A DNA stretch of 57,845 bases from an uncultured Clostridium sp. (lineage in GTDB: Bacteria; Bacillota; Clostridia; TANB77; CAG-508), in the NCBI GenBank assembly GCA_900555075.1, contig USJO01000002.1, positions 1 through 57,845 on the forward strand, given 5' to 3'. The position numbers and the translations under genes are program-made. A model generated the notes under the pieces. The model did no database searches, was not told the DNA's origin, and was given only the letters and a program-made list of their open reading frames with translations. This document shows positions 27,486 to 35,201 of the stretch, in pieces (position 1 is the first letter of the stretch; each line of letters opens with the position of its first letter).

Positions 27486-27766
27486 TCCTTACCATAAAAA
27501 TAAACCTTACTATTTTTAATAAATTTTAAAATATATGAGAGCACGTAAATAATGTTTTCATTATTAAAGCCAAAAATACTAAAAAGAAGTAACGGAAAGT
27601 AAAAACAAATGAATAAACCAATTTTAATATTTATAGAAAGATGAAAAATATTAATAAGTACAAATATAAATAAAGCCCAGGCAACATTAAAAATAGCAGT
27701 TGAATAATCCATAAAACCCAAAAGCTTATTTTTAAAGGTATAATTTTGTGGAATTATAAACTTCAT
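27482..27766 (-). CDS. PrgI/VirB3-like small membrane protein
   Basis: 94 residues: IPQNYTFKNKLLGFMDYSTA, then two close hydrophobic spans (about 24-40 and 46-64), then GFNNENIIYVLSYILKFIKN. This opening (IPxNY...G) and layout are those of PrgI-family proteins, the VirB3 counterpart of Gram-positive conjugation systems. These are normally encoded directly before the VirB4 ATPase gene. Here the next gene is tagO. The start overlaps the VirB6-like stop by 4 bp. Confidence 0.7.
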   Translation of the reverse strand: MKFIIPQNYTFKNKLLGFMDYSTAIFNVAWALFIFVLINIFHLSINIKIGLFICFYFPLLLFSIFGFNNENIIYVLSYILKFIKNSKVYFYGKD

Positions 27767-28623
27767 TTTAAATCACCACCTCTAAAAAAACTTGACAAAC
27801 TAGAAGCATTTAAACTAACATCTGTACCAAATCCACCAATAAATTCCTTAACAAATGAATTGGCCTTAAATAGGGTATAAATCATACCTAAATGAATTAT
27901 TTGAGAAGGCAAAGATGCAACACCATTGTTTTCAACAATAAAACAAACCAATAAAATTATAGCAACGAAAATTTGTAAAAAAAGCATTGACAATAAACTC
28001 TTAAACCAAGATTTAAAAAACCAATTAGTCTTACTACTACAAAGGGAAAGAATTGCAAAAGGAGCCAGAATAACTAAAGTCTTAATAAGTATATATCTAA
28101 TAGAATATGAAATAGTAAGACTTAAAAAACCAAAAGAAATAGAGGCTTTAAGTATACCATCAAAATTAAACAAACTAAATGAATTAGATATAAAATAATC
28201 TTTAGGAATAACATTACTAATTAAACCAGTAAAAGAAACATCAACACCCAATAAATAATTACCAAGCTCACGAATCATATTTGAAACATATGAGAATATA
28301 AAAATAAGACCAGAACAAAGTACAAGACTTGCGTTTAAAGCAAAAACACACAAAATCAACTTAAAAATAAATTGATGAGGGCTTTCAATCTGTGCAAAAG
28401 TTAGATGAGAAAGTAAGTATGAAAAGGCATAGTAAAGTAAAAAACCATATATAAGGGAATTGCAAATTAAATTAATACCAGAATAACTATTTTTTCCGAG
28501 AACATTTATTAAGTTAAGAGTAACATCAGAATTAATAAAAATTAATCTATCTAAAAATTCAGTAACGTTAGTATTTATAGAGGATAAGAGATTAGCCAAC
28601 ATATTATTAATGGCATATACCAA
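27763..28623 (-). CDS. VirB6/TrbL-like polytopic membrane protein
   Basis: 286 residues with about six to seven hydrophobic spans and a polar start (NNMLANLLSSINTNVTEFLDRL). The pattern of a periplasm-facing N-terminus, a long central loop, and paired spans KTLVILAPFAILSL and FFKSWFKSLLSMLFLQIFVA is that of the TrbL/VirB6 inner-membrane channel component of Gram-positive T4SS loci. The WFKSL segment between spans is a common feature of this family. Identification rests on layout and neighbours (pilin, VirD4, PrgI-like) rather than on a strong motif. Confidence 0.65.
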   Translation of the reverse strand: MVYAINNMLANLLSSINTNVTEFLDRLIFINSDVTLNLINVLGKNSYSGINLICNSLIYGFLLYYAFSYLLSHLTFAQIESPHQFIFKLILCVFALNASLVLCSGLIFIFSYVSNMIRELGNYLLGVDVSFTGLISNVIPKDYFISNSFSLFNFDGILKASISFGFLSLTISYSIRYILIKTLVILAPFAILSLCSSKTNWFFKSWFKSLLSMLFLQIFVAIILLVCFIVENNGVASLPSQIIHLGMIYTLFKANSFVKEFIGGFGTDVSLNASSLSSFFRGGDLK

Positions 28624-28655
28624 AAAGTTTGTAATATTTATTTCATTAATCTAAA

Positions 28656-28997
28656 TCACCCCTCTTCAGTTTTTGTAACAAGCAATTGAATTGCAGACAG
28701 AATTAAATCAATACAAAGAATAAAGGCATATGAGAATAAGCTCCCTCTAATAATTCTTTTACCAGTTCTAATTCTATCCTCATCTCCAAAACTGAATTTC
28801 TTCATAAAAACACCAGAACCAACAGCAACAGCAGCTGCTGGTGTTGCCACACGTAAGAGCCAGTTTTCAATTGTCTTAAATGCGTTTGTTATAGTATTTA
28901 CAAGTTTAGGATAAGCTCCAAAACTAAAGGTACAAAAACAGTTTAAAAATACATATGATAAAAACAAAACATAAAGTATATAATAAATCTTTTTCAT
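28656..28997 (-). CDS. T4SS pilin-like (VirB2/TrbC-type) protein
   Basis: 113 residues. A signal-peptide-like start (about 4-27, ending TFSFGAYP) is followed by two hydrophobic segments (about 50-66 and 88-108) separated by a short basic loop: GDEDRIRTGKRIIRG. That loop, a Gly/Asp-Glu-x-x-Ile run with Gly-Lys, is the hallmark of the Gram-positive T4SS pilin family. Small size and a position between the VirD4-like and VirB6-like genes agree. Spacing is 9 bp after the VirD4-like gene. Confidence 0.75.
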   Translation of the reverse strand: MKKIYYILYVLFLSYVFLNCFCTFSFGAYPKLVNTITNAFKTIENWLLRVATPAAAVAVGSGVFMKKFSFGDEDRIRTGKRIIRGSLFSYAFILCIDLILSAIQLLVTKTEEG

Positions 28998-29006
28998 AAA
29001 AACCTC

Positions 29007-30749
29007 CTATATTATTTTGTATTTATTTTTTGCCTTCCTTTTCGATGTGTCCTCCAAAAAATATGGCTTCATTTTAAGCTTTGTGGGAGGTAAAATTTTA
29101 TCTCCATTGGAAAGAAAAGAAAGGCAAGAAAACGTTTCCAATTCTTGGGTAAAGAAATTTAAATCATAAATATAATCAGTGTTGATATGTGTCGATATAC
29201 TTTCTGAAACGCTAGATTTACTAGAGTTTAAGGAATTAGTAATATAGTTGTATTTGGTTTCTTGGGCATTTTCAGAAATACTCTTTGATATTTTTGTTTT
29301 ATCTTCTCTACCAATTTGTTTTTGAGCATCTTCTATTGTAAAAACATCATCAGTTCTATACCAAAGTTTGTTAATTAAGTTTTGAATAATAGATTTTGTA
29401 CTATATTGATCTTTTAAGGAATTTAAAAGTGAAGTATAACTTTGAGTAGCAACAATATTAATACATTTAGCTTCTCTACTTTGAGCAAAAAAATTGCTAT
29501 CAGTTGCTGTTACATATTCGTGAAATTCATCGCAAATAAAAGCAGAAGGCTTTACATTGTTAGTGCTAAGTTGAGACAAAACTTCAGCTTGAAAATCAAG
29601 CTTCAAATAAGCTGCAATTAATTTTGATAAATTTTTGTATATGGAAATATTCATATTAAGCACTACAATTTTACCTTGTTCTAATACCTCTTTAAAACCA
29701 GCAAAACTTACGTCTTTTTGCTCTGGACAGAAGGTTTTTTGAATATCATAATCAGACATAAAAATATTTGTCATTCTACAAATTTCAGATTTTAAAATTG
29801 AAAGAACTCTTGAATCAAGTGATTTAAATTCATTTTCAAAAAATGTAAGAGCAGAATGAAGATCATATATTTGAGAAGAACTTAAAACTCCAGACCTAAA
29901 TAAATCCTTAAGAACCAATACCTTTTCATTGTAATAATTGGGAGAATTTATTAATTTATGAATTTCGGTAAAAGTAACATAGTTATTATTATAAAGTCTG
30001 CAAAGTTTTATAGCTTCAGACAAAACTTCTTCAGCCTTATCAAGCCAATAGGATTCTGAATTATTTGGTGAAAATAGTGTTAAAATTGTTTTTAATCTAT
30101 TGGCTAAAACAGAAGGCTTCAAATTAGGATTATCAAGTGGATTGTATTTAATAGTGCCACCAAGCTCAATAACATATAGATCGTCTAACCTATTTAATTC
30201 TTTCGCATACGCAACTACTTGCTTATAAAAATTCCCCTTAACATCCAATATTAACATCCCTAATTTCTCATCATCAGAATCAGACATATAAGCAATAAGC
30301 TGTTTAGCAAATGGATACATACTAGAGCTAGTTTTACCAGTACCAATTGTACCAGTTACGAGTATATTTTGCCAAAGACTTTTTTCTGGCAAATAAACTG
30401 GTAATTTACTAGTAACAGTTTCTCCTAGATACAAACATATTCCGGCCGATGGGGCTTTAAAAGGATTTTCCACCCTTGTACCAAAAACAACTTTGTTTTT
30501 TAAAAACCTTTTAAAAATAGAATTAACAAAAAGCATACACACATAAAAGCATGTAAAACAATGAGATAATTTTATATAACTCCAAGCAACAGGACTAGCT
30601 TTACATATATCAAATGGATAAATTGCATAAGGAATAGTTAAACTGGATGCTATGTAGATTGGTTTAAAAAATAATAAAATAGGGATAGTTAATAATAGTG
30701 ATAGTAAAATACTAAAAACAAAACGCAACAAAAAAGATATAAACTTCAA
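29007..30749 (-). CDS. VirD4/TraG-type coupling ATPase
   Basis: T4SS coupling protein, the hexameric ATPase that brings substrates to the channel. 580 residues. Two N-terminal membrane spans (about 5-29 and 62-80), Walker A GTIGTGKTS (133-141), then LGMLILDVKGNFYKQV, and Walker B AFICDEFHEYV followed by ATQSYTSLL, the TraM-recognition region. AGGAGG precedes the start and overlaps the stop of the small upstream gene, so translation is probably coupled. No relaxase or VirB4 gene is seen in this window. A FtsK/HerA-type helicase is excluded by the membrane spans and neighbours. Confidence 0.88.
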   Translation of the reverse strand: MKFISFLLRFVFSILLSLLLTIPILLFFKPIYIASSLTIPYAIYPFDICKASPVAWSYIKLSHCFTCFYVCMLFVNSIFKRFLKNKVVFGTRVENPFKAPSAGICLYLGETVTSKLPVYLPEKSLWQNILVTGTIGTGKTSSSMYPFAKQLIAYMSDSDDEKLGMLILDVKGNFYKQVVAYAKELNRLDDLYVIELGGTIKYNPLDNPNLKPSVLANRLKTILTLFSPNNSESYWLDKAEEVLSEAIKLCRLYNNNYVTFTEIHKLINSPNYYNEKVLVLKDLFRSGVLSSSQIYDLHSALTFFENEFKSLDSRVLSILKSEICRMTNIFMSDYDIQKTFCPEQKDVSFAGFKEVLEQGKIVVLNMNISIYKNLSKLIAAYLKLDFQAEVLSQLSTNNVKPSAFICDEFHEYVTATDSNFFAQSREAKCINIVATQSYTSLLNSLKDQYSTKSIIQNLINKLWYRTDDVFTIEDAQKQIGREDKTKISKSISENAQETKYNYITNSLNSSKSSVSESISTHINTDYIYDLNFFTQELETFSCLSFLSNGDKILPPTKLKMKPYFLEDTSKRKAKNKYKII

Positions 30750-30760
30750 TAATTTCCTCC

Positions 30761-30928
30761 TTAAGAGATTTTCTTAAATTTTAATTTTGAACCTTGTAAT
30801 CCATGAAATATACTCATTTCAAAAAATAAATAAATAGAATAAAATGTTATGAAAATGTTTAAAATAAAAGATGCAAAAAATAAATGAATTAATATTTTAT
30901 ATTTACACCACCTTTCATAATTTTTCAT
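30761..30928 (-). CDS. Short membrane protein directly upstream of the VirD4-like gene
   Basis: 55 residues (MKNYERWCKYKILIHLFFAS to HGLQGSKLKFKKIS). One long or two short hydrophobic spans (about 11-37) lie between basic ends. Its TAA stop merges into the AGGAGG of the VirD4-like gene (TCTTAAGGAGG), a typical coupled-gene junction, which is the main reason to believe it. Its own binding site is weak, and I recognise no family. It may be an accessory subunit of the T4SS-like cassette. Confidence 0.55.
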   Translation of the reverse strand: MKNYERWCKYKILIHLFFASFILNIFITFYSIYLFFEMSIFHGLQGSKLKFKKIS

Positions 30929-31028
30929 TATTCTACTACAATTTTTTCAAATTGTCTATACTTTTTGAAAAAAATATGTTAAAATTTCAAATAAGTTGCT
31001 ACTATACAGACTTACTACTAAAAAATTC

Positions 31029-31083
31029 GCCAAATCTCGTCAGAGTTTTATATTTATTCTAAATATAGAACTCCTACGTTGGG
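31029..31083 (-). repeat. Hairpin repeat, copy 2
   Basis: Reads GCCAAATCTCGTCAGAG ... CTCCTACGTTGGG, the reverse complement of the 4581-4637 element with about five differences, including one missing base. It can fold as copy 1 does, with a weaker inner stem. It lies between the T4SS-like cassette and the DUF1858 gene, outside coding sequence. Confidence 0.75.
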
Positions 31084-31150
31084 TTAATTTGTAAATTTAG
31101 TAAATTAAGGGTATAGTAACGATAAGTTATAAAATTCAAGGAGGAAAAAG

Positions 31151-31336
31151 ATGATAGAAAGAACAACAAAAATAGGTGAGTTATTAGAAACAGCACCAGA
31201 AAAAGCAGAAATATTAATAGAAGCTGGAATGCACTGTTTAGGTTGTCCAGCATCACAGGCAGAAACAATAGAAGAAGCTTGTGAAGTACACGGAATAGAT
31301 GTAGACGACTTACTAGAAAAAATAAACAAAGAATAA
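31151..31336 (+). CDS. DUF1858 domain protein (hybrid-cluster-associated redox disulfide type)
   Basis: 61 residues, a complete single-domain member. The pattern [31 protein letters not shown] with C-x-G-C-P is the family signature, and the C-terminal [19 protein letters not shown] matches the usual ending. The paired cysteines suggest a redox or metal site, but the biochemical role is not established. AGGAGG precedes the start, and a terminator follows at 31353-31390. Confidence 0.9.
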   Translation: MIERTTKIGELLETAPEKAEILIEAGMHCLGCPASQAETIEEACEVHGIDVDDLLEKINKE

Positions 31337-31352
31337 AATTGTGGCAAAAATG

Positions 31353-31390
31353 TGGTCAAAAGGATGTAGAAATTTGACCATATTTTTTTT
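31353..31390 (+). terminator. Terminator after the DUF1858 gene
   Basis: Arms TGGTCAAA / TTTGACCA, 12-base loop, then ATATTTTTTTT-type T run. Confidence 0.85.
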
Positions 31391-31405
31391 GAAAATTTTA
31401 CCAAC

Positions 31406-31434
31406 TTGAAGTCTACATAAAAAAGTGATATAAT
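31406..31434 (+). promoter_or_regulatory. Sigma-A promoter of the HD-domain gene
   Basis: TTGAAG (31406-31411), 17-base spacer, perfect TATAAT (31429-31434). The leader to the start codon is about 80 bases. Confidence 0.8.
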
Positions 31435-31519
31435 ATATACTATATCTATTTATAAAAGTCTTCCTTGAAGACATCAAAGTATATACAACAAAAGAAATAA
31501 TTTTATGGAGGAAGCGAAA

Positions 31520-32659
31520 ATGAAGTTAACCCTTAAAACACTCAAGGCAGTGAACAATGTATTTGGTAGACTTTGCAAGTTGGGAAGATGGACTGACTTT
31601 GTATCAGAAAACAAGTATAATGAATTGGCAAAACAATCATTAAACTGTATCGTAACTTATATGTTGGCAACACATATAGAAACTGCAGGAGTAAAGGTGA
31701 GATGGGAAATGTTTCCCAAAATAGCAATATACAGGTCTTTTCAAAAGGCATATGTGTATTTTGACATTTTGGAGGATACCATTGATGAAATTTGTTCCCT
31801 AGAAGGTATTAAACAAAATGCCTTTGAAAAGGTGACAAGAGAAATAATTGCCAAGGAAACAGATTTGCAATTCGCAAGTTTTATCTGTGAGGGACGTAAC
31901 ATTTTTGAGAATCAAATATATCGGGCAGCAACAAAGATTGCAACCTATATAGAACTTATGGAAAACCAGAGCAAAATGAATGGAGAGTATATTTTTAAAC
32001 TTCAGCAGATTGTAGCAAGTTTAGAAAAATACAAGAGGATTCCTGGTGTAACTGAATTTACAAATGTTGAGTCACCAACTTTCAAAGTCCTCCAGAACCT
32101 TTCAAGACTTAGGAACCAAAACAGATGGGCTGGACACTTTTGTAGCGTAGAATGTTCTGTTTTAGGACATCTATTTGATACAGCGATATTGGCATATTTT
32201 ATGTCACTTGAGAACAATTCCGAAGATGAAGAGATGGCAACAAGAATGTTCTTTATGGGAATATATCATGATGTTGCTGAAAACTGGACTAAAGACATTC
32301 CATCACCCATTAAAGACAGAGTACCAGGCTTTAGAAAAGCTACTGAAAGGTTTGAGCTTAAGATGATTGATGTTCATGTGTATCAAAAGGTAAAGGAAAG
32401 TATAGCTCATGCTTTGAAAAAGGTTATGCTAGAGGATGAAAAAAACAAGGAATTTAAAAGGTTAATCAAAGGAGCAGATTATCTTGCTGCTGATAGTGAA
32501 TGTTGGAGGCAGTACAAGGCTGGAACTAGAGATGAATACTTTAAAAAGGCAACTTTAGAACGTAAGGAAAGATTGGATTCCGGTATAGAATTCATCACTC
32601 CAACCTGTAGGCAACTCTATGATTACTTTGTAGAGTATGAACAAGGGTTAAATATCTAA
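31520..32659 (+). CDS. Duplicated HD-domain protein (YfbR-like HD phosphohydrolase)
   Basis: 379 residues from the ATG at 31520, where GGAGG (31507-31511) is well placed; the ATG at 31505 overlaps it. The C-terminal half (about 190-375) looks like YfbR-type 5'-deoxynucleotidases: RWAGHFCSVECSVLGHLFDT, the IYHDVAENWTKDIPSPIKD block with the HD pair, and KGADYLAADSE with a late Asp. The N-terminal half follows the same pattern (LGRWTDFVSENKYNELAKQS, IAIYRSFQKAYVYFDI) but lacks the His and HD residues, so it is a degenerate copy. Codons use more AAG, CTC and GTG than neighbours, hinting at different origin or high expression. Substrate unknown. Confidence 0.78.
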   Translation: MKLTLKTLKAVNNVFGRLCKLGRWTDFVSENKYNELAKQSLNCIVTYMLATHIETAGVKVRWEMFPKIAIYRSFQKAYVYFDILEDTIDEICSLEGIKQNAFEKVTREIIAKETDLQFASFICEGRNIFENQIYRAATKIATYIELMENQSKMNGEYIFKLQQIVASLEKYKRIPGVTEFTNVESPTFKVLQNLSRLRNQNRWAGHFCSVECSVLGHLFDTAILAYFMSLENNSEDEEMATRMFFMGIYHDVAENWTKDIPSPIKDRVPGFRKATERFELKMIDVHVYQKVKESIAHALKKVMLEDEKNKEFKRLIKGADYLAADSECWRQYKAGTRDEYFKKATLERKERLDSGIEFITPTCRQLYDYFVEYEQGLNI

Positions 32660-32698
32660 TTTTAAAGAGGGTGTCCTAATAGGAACCCTCTTTTAAAA
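32660..32698. terminator. Terminator after the HD-domain gene
   Basis: Arms AAAGAGGGT / ACCCTCTTT with a 12-base loop and T4 tail; symmetrical A and T flanks. Confidence 0.85.
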
Positions 32699-32713
32699 AA
32701 TTTTAAAAAAGTA

Positions 32714-32742
32714 TTGTTTAAAATGAATAATAATGGTATACT
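32714..32742 (+). promoter_or_regulatory. Promoter of the DUF1846 gene
   Basis: TTGTTT (32714-32719) and TATACT (32737-32742), 17 bases apart. The resulting leader would be about 135 bases, long for this window. Confidence 0.7.
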
Positions 32743-32783
32743 AAGATAGTAGATTTAAAAAAAACCCTAGAAGGGAGATTTTT

Positions 32784-32866
32784 TAGGTCTTTTTTATTGT
32801 ATAAAAAATTGCATTTTAAAAGACCTACGTTAGCTTTGCTAATGTGGCTTTGCCACTTTTCTTGTT
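32784..32866 (+). promoter_or_regulatory. Structured leader of the DUF1846 gene
   Basis: Three successive hairpins: TAGGTCTTTT / AAAAGACCTA (32784-32827), ACGTTAGC / GCTAATGT around TTT (32827-32845), and GTGGC / GCCAC around TTT (32844-32856) followed by TTTTCTTGTTT. The last two overlap by two bases. The last could act as a short terminator, so attenuation is possible. No known riboswitch class is recognised. Confidence 0.45.
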
Positions 32867-32886
32867 TCAAGGTAGAGGAGTAAAAT

Positions 32887-34341
32887 ATGAAAAAAGGATT
32901 TGATAGTGAATTATATTTGAAAATTCAAACAGAAAAAATTGAAGAAAGAATAAAAATGTTTGATAAATTATACCTAGAATTTGGAGGAAAAATTTTTGAT
33001 GATTATCATGCAAGTAGAGTTTTACCAGGTTTTAAACCAGATATAAAAATCCAACTGTTAAAAAAATTAAAAGATCAATCAGAGGTTATTTTCTGCATAA
33101 ATGCTAATGATATTGAAAAAAGCAAAATGAGAGCAGACTATGGAATAAGCTATGAAATGGAGCTTATAAGATTAATAGATAGCTTAAAAAATCTAGGCAT
33201 TTCCATAAACAGTGTTGTTATAACAATGTTTACAGCACAAAATGCTGTACAACATTTAGAAGAAACATTGAAAGGAAAAAATATAAGAACATACATACAT
33301 AGACCAACAGAAGGATATCCAAATGATATTGAACTTATTGTAAGCGAAAATGGATATGGAAAAAATCCATATATAGAAACCACAAAAAAACTAGTAATAG
33401 TAACAGCGCCAGGACCTAATAGTGGAAAGTTAGGGACATCTTTATCACAACTATATCATGAATACAAAAGGGGAGTAAAAGCAGGGTATGCTAAATTTGA
33501 AACCTTCCCCGTATGGGACTTAAACTTAATGCATCCAGTAAATATAGCATATGAAGCGGCCACAGCAGATTTAGGCGACGTAAATATGATAGACTCCTTC
33601 CATTTAGAAGCATATAACAAAAATGCAGTAAACTATAATAGAGACTTATCAACATTCCCAATATTAAGAAATATACTAACAAAAATAATGGGAGAATCTA
33701 TATATAAATCTCCAACAGACATGGGAGTAAATATGATTAGCAAATGTATCACAGATGACAAAGCAGTAAGAGAAGCTGCAAATATGGAAATAATAAGAAG
33801 ATACTATAATGCACTTGCAGATTATAAGCAAGAGCTATGTACCAAAGAAGAAGTCCAAAGAATAGAAATCTTAATGAATAAACTAGAATTATCAAAAGAT
33901 ATGAGAAAGGTTGCAAATGCAGCCTTACAAAAGCAAGATGAAAGTAATAAGGAAGTAGTTGCAATTGAGTTACAAAATGGAAAAATACTTACAGGAAAGC
34001 AATCAGAACTACTTAGTGCTACAAGTGCTATGCTCATAAATGCACTAAAAGAGATAAACCACATTCCAGATGATGTATACTTATTATCAGCCGATGTTTT
34101 AGAAAAAATACTAAAAATGAAAAAACATACATCATACAAAACCTCTTACTGTTTAAATGTACAAGAAGTACTAATAGCTCTAAGCATATGCTCAAGCATA
34201 AATCCAATAATAGAAAAAACTCTAAAAAACCTAGAAGCACTAAATGGAACAGAAGCACACTCAACATATATTATAGAAAAAAGTGAAATGAATGTACTAA
34301 AAAACCTAGGAATAAACCTGACCTGCGAACCTAGAATGTAA
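32887..34341 (+). CDS. DUF1846 family protein
   Basis: 484 residues, full length for the family. Recognised by KKGFDSELYLKIQTEKIEER, the FGGKIFDDYHASRVLPGF block, ITMFTAQNAV, HRPTEGYPND, TAPGPNSGKLGTSLSQLYHE and SPTDMGVNMIS. The nucleotide-binding-like loop GPNSGKLGT is well conserved, but the function of this widespread Firmicutes family is not established, so none is assigned. It has its own promoter and a structured leader. Confidence 0.92.
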   Translation: MKKGFDSELYLKIQTEKIEERIKMFDKLYLEFGGKIFDDYHASRVLPGFKPDIKIQLLKKLKDQSEVIFCINANDIEKSKMRADYGISYEMELIRLIDSLKNLGISINSVVITMFTAQNAVQHLEETLKGKNIRTYIHRPTEGYPNDIELIVSENGYGKNPYIETTKKLVIVTAPGPNSGKLGTSLSQLYHEYKRGVKAGYAKFETFPVWDLNLMHPVNIAYEAATADLGDVNMIDSFHLEAYNKNAVNYNRDLSTFPILRNILTKIMGESIYKSPTDMGVNMISKCITDDKAVREAANMEIIRRYYNALADYKQELCTKEEVQRIEILMNKLELSKDMRKVANAALQKQDESNKEVVAIELQNGKILTGKQSELLSATSAMLINALKEINHIPDDVYLLSADVLEKILKMKKHTSYKTSYCLNVQEVLIALSICSSINPIIEKTLKNLEALNGTEAHSTYIIEKSEMNVLKNLGINLTCEPRM

Positions 34342-34343
34342 TT

Positions 34344-34731
34344 TTTAAACAAAAAACAAAAGCAACAGAAAATGAGTATGAAAAAGACTATGAAAGTATA
34401 TACCCAATAATAAATACCAATGGATTTAAAGAAAAAAACAATAGCTGTATTGTTTGGTAATAGACGTATAATTACCACTACTTGGAAGAGTGTTGCAAAA
34501 ACTATTTTGCAGGAAGTTATTAAAGATGAACACATGAAATCTAGACTAGAGGCTTTATGTGACAAATTATTAGGACGTGTATGTAAGAGATTATCTAAAA
34601 GTTCAGAAGGGATGAGAAGTCCAGTAGAAATATCTAAGAATTTATATATGGAAACTCATTATGATACAGAAATGCTAATAAATTTATTAATTCAAATCTT
34701 GAAAGAAATACATTATGATTATAGTTATTAG
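34344..34731 (+). pseudogene. Decayed gene of unknown family
   Basis: A 103-codon open frame starts at ATG 34420 (continuing KTIAVLFGNRRIITTTWKS and ending YMETHYDTEMLINLLIQIL). That ATG has no binding site. Upstream, another frame stays open from about 34344 and reads protein-like (ENEYEKDYESIYPIINTNGF) into a run of seven A at 34432-34438. Removing one A would join the frames as NGFKEKTIAVLFGNRR. No start codon is seen for the upstream part. It looks like the C-terminal remnant of a longer, frame-broken gene; the family is not recognised. Confidence 0.5.
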
Positions 34732-34783
34732 CATTATCATAAAGAATTAAAAGATATAGTTAATAAATAAAAATCATAATACA

Positions 34784-34830
34784 ACCCCTATGCGAATACA
34801 CTTAAACAAAAGTATTCTCAAATGGGGGTT
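34784..34830 (+). promoter_or_regulatory. Hairpin covering the spoIIID ribosome-binding site
   Basis: AACCCC (34784-34789) pairs with GGGGTT (34825-34830), and GAATAC with GTATTC inside. The G run is the only candidate binding site for spoIIID (ATG 34836). TTTT follows, so it could also read as a terminator for the upstream gene. Confidence 0.55.
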
Positions 34831-34835
34831 TTTAT

Positions 34836-35096
34836 ATGAGAGGAGTATCAATAGAAGAACGTGCCATAAACTTAGCACAATATATAATAGATACAGGAGA
34901 TACAGTAAGAGGTGCAGCAAAAAAATTCGGTGTAAGCAAATCCACAGTACACAAAGATGTTAGCGAAAGACTTTTACATATAAATAGAGTATTAGCAATA
35001 GACGTAAGAAAAGTACTAGATGAAAACAAAGCTGAAAGACATATCAGAGGGGGAATGGCAACAAAACTAAAATATGAAAAAGAACATAAAAAATAA
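34836..35096 (+). CDS. spoIIID: Sporulation transcription regulator SpoIIID
   Basis: Mother-cell DNA-binding protein that switches sigma-E genes on or off and helps the sigma-K switch. 86 residues. The HTH TVRGAAKKFGVSKSTVHKDV (about 29-48) is close to the B. subtilis sequence, and the basic C-terminal AERHIRGGMATKLKYEKEH matches the second DNA-contact helix. Length is standard. It stands alone, with its binding site inside a hairpin and a long inverted repeat after it. Confidence 0.96.
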   Translation: MRGVSIEERAINLAQYIIDTGDTVRGAAKKFGVSKSTVHKDVSERLLHINRVLAIDVRKVLDENKAERHIRGGMATKLKYEKEHKK

Positions 35097-35117
35097 GGTT
35101 TTATACCAATTTGAAAG

Positions 35118-35185
35118 ACGGAGAATTTTGGCAATCGTTCTATACATATACTCAAAAATTACGATTAAATTGCAAAATTCTCCGT
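35118..35185. terminator. Long bidirectional terminator between spoIIID and DUF1015
   Basis: Arms ACGGAGAATTTTG / CAAAATTCTCCGT with an inner CAAT / ATTG pair and AT-rich loop. Lies between converging genes. Confidence 0.75.
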
Positions 35186-35201
35186 TTCCATTGGCAATTA
35201 T

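Noticed and set aside
34824..34832. Terminator for the gene upstream of spoIIID as the only reading of the hairpin
   Set aside because: The same stem covers the spoIIID binding site, so it is listed as regulatory with both options.
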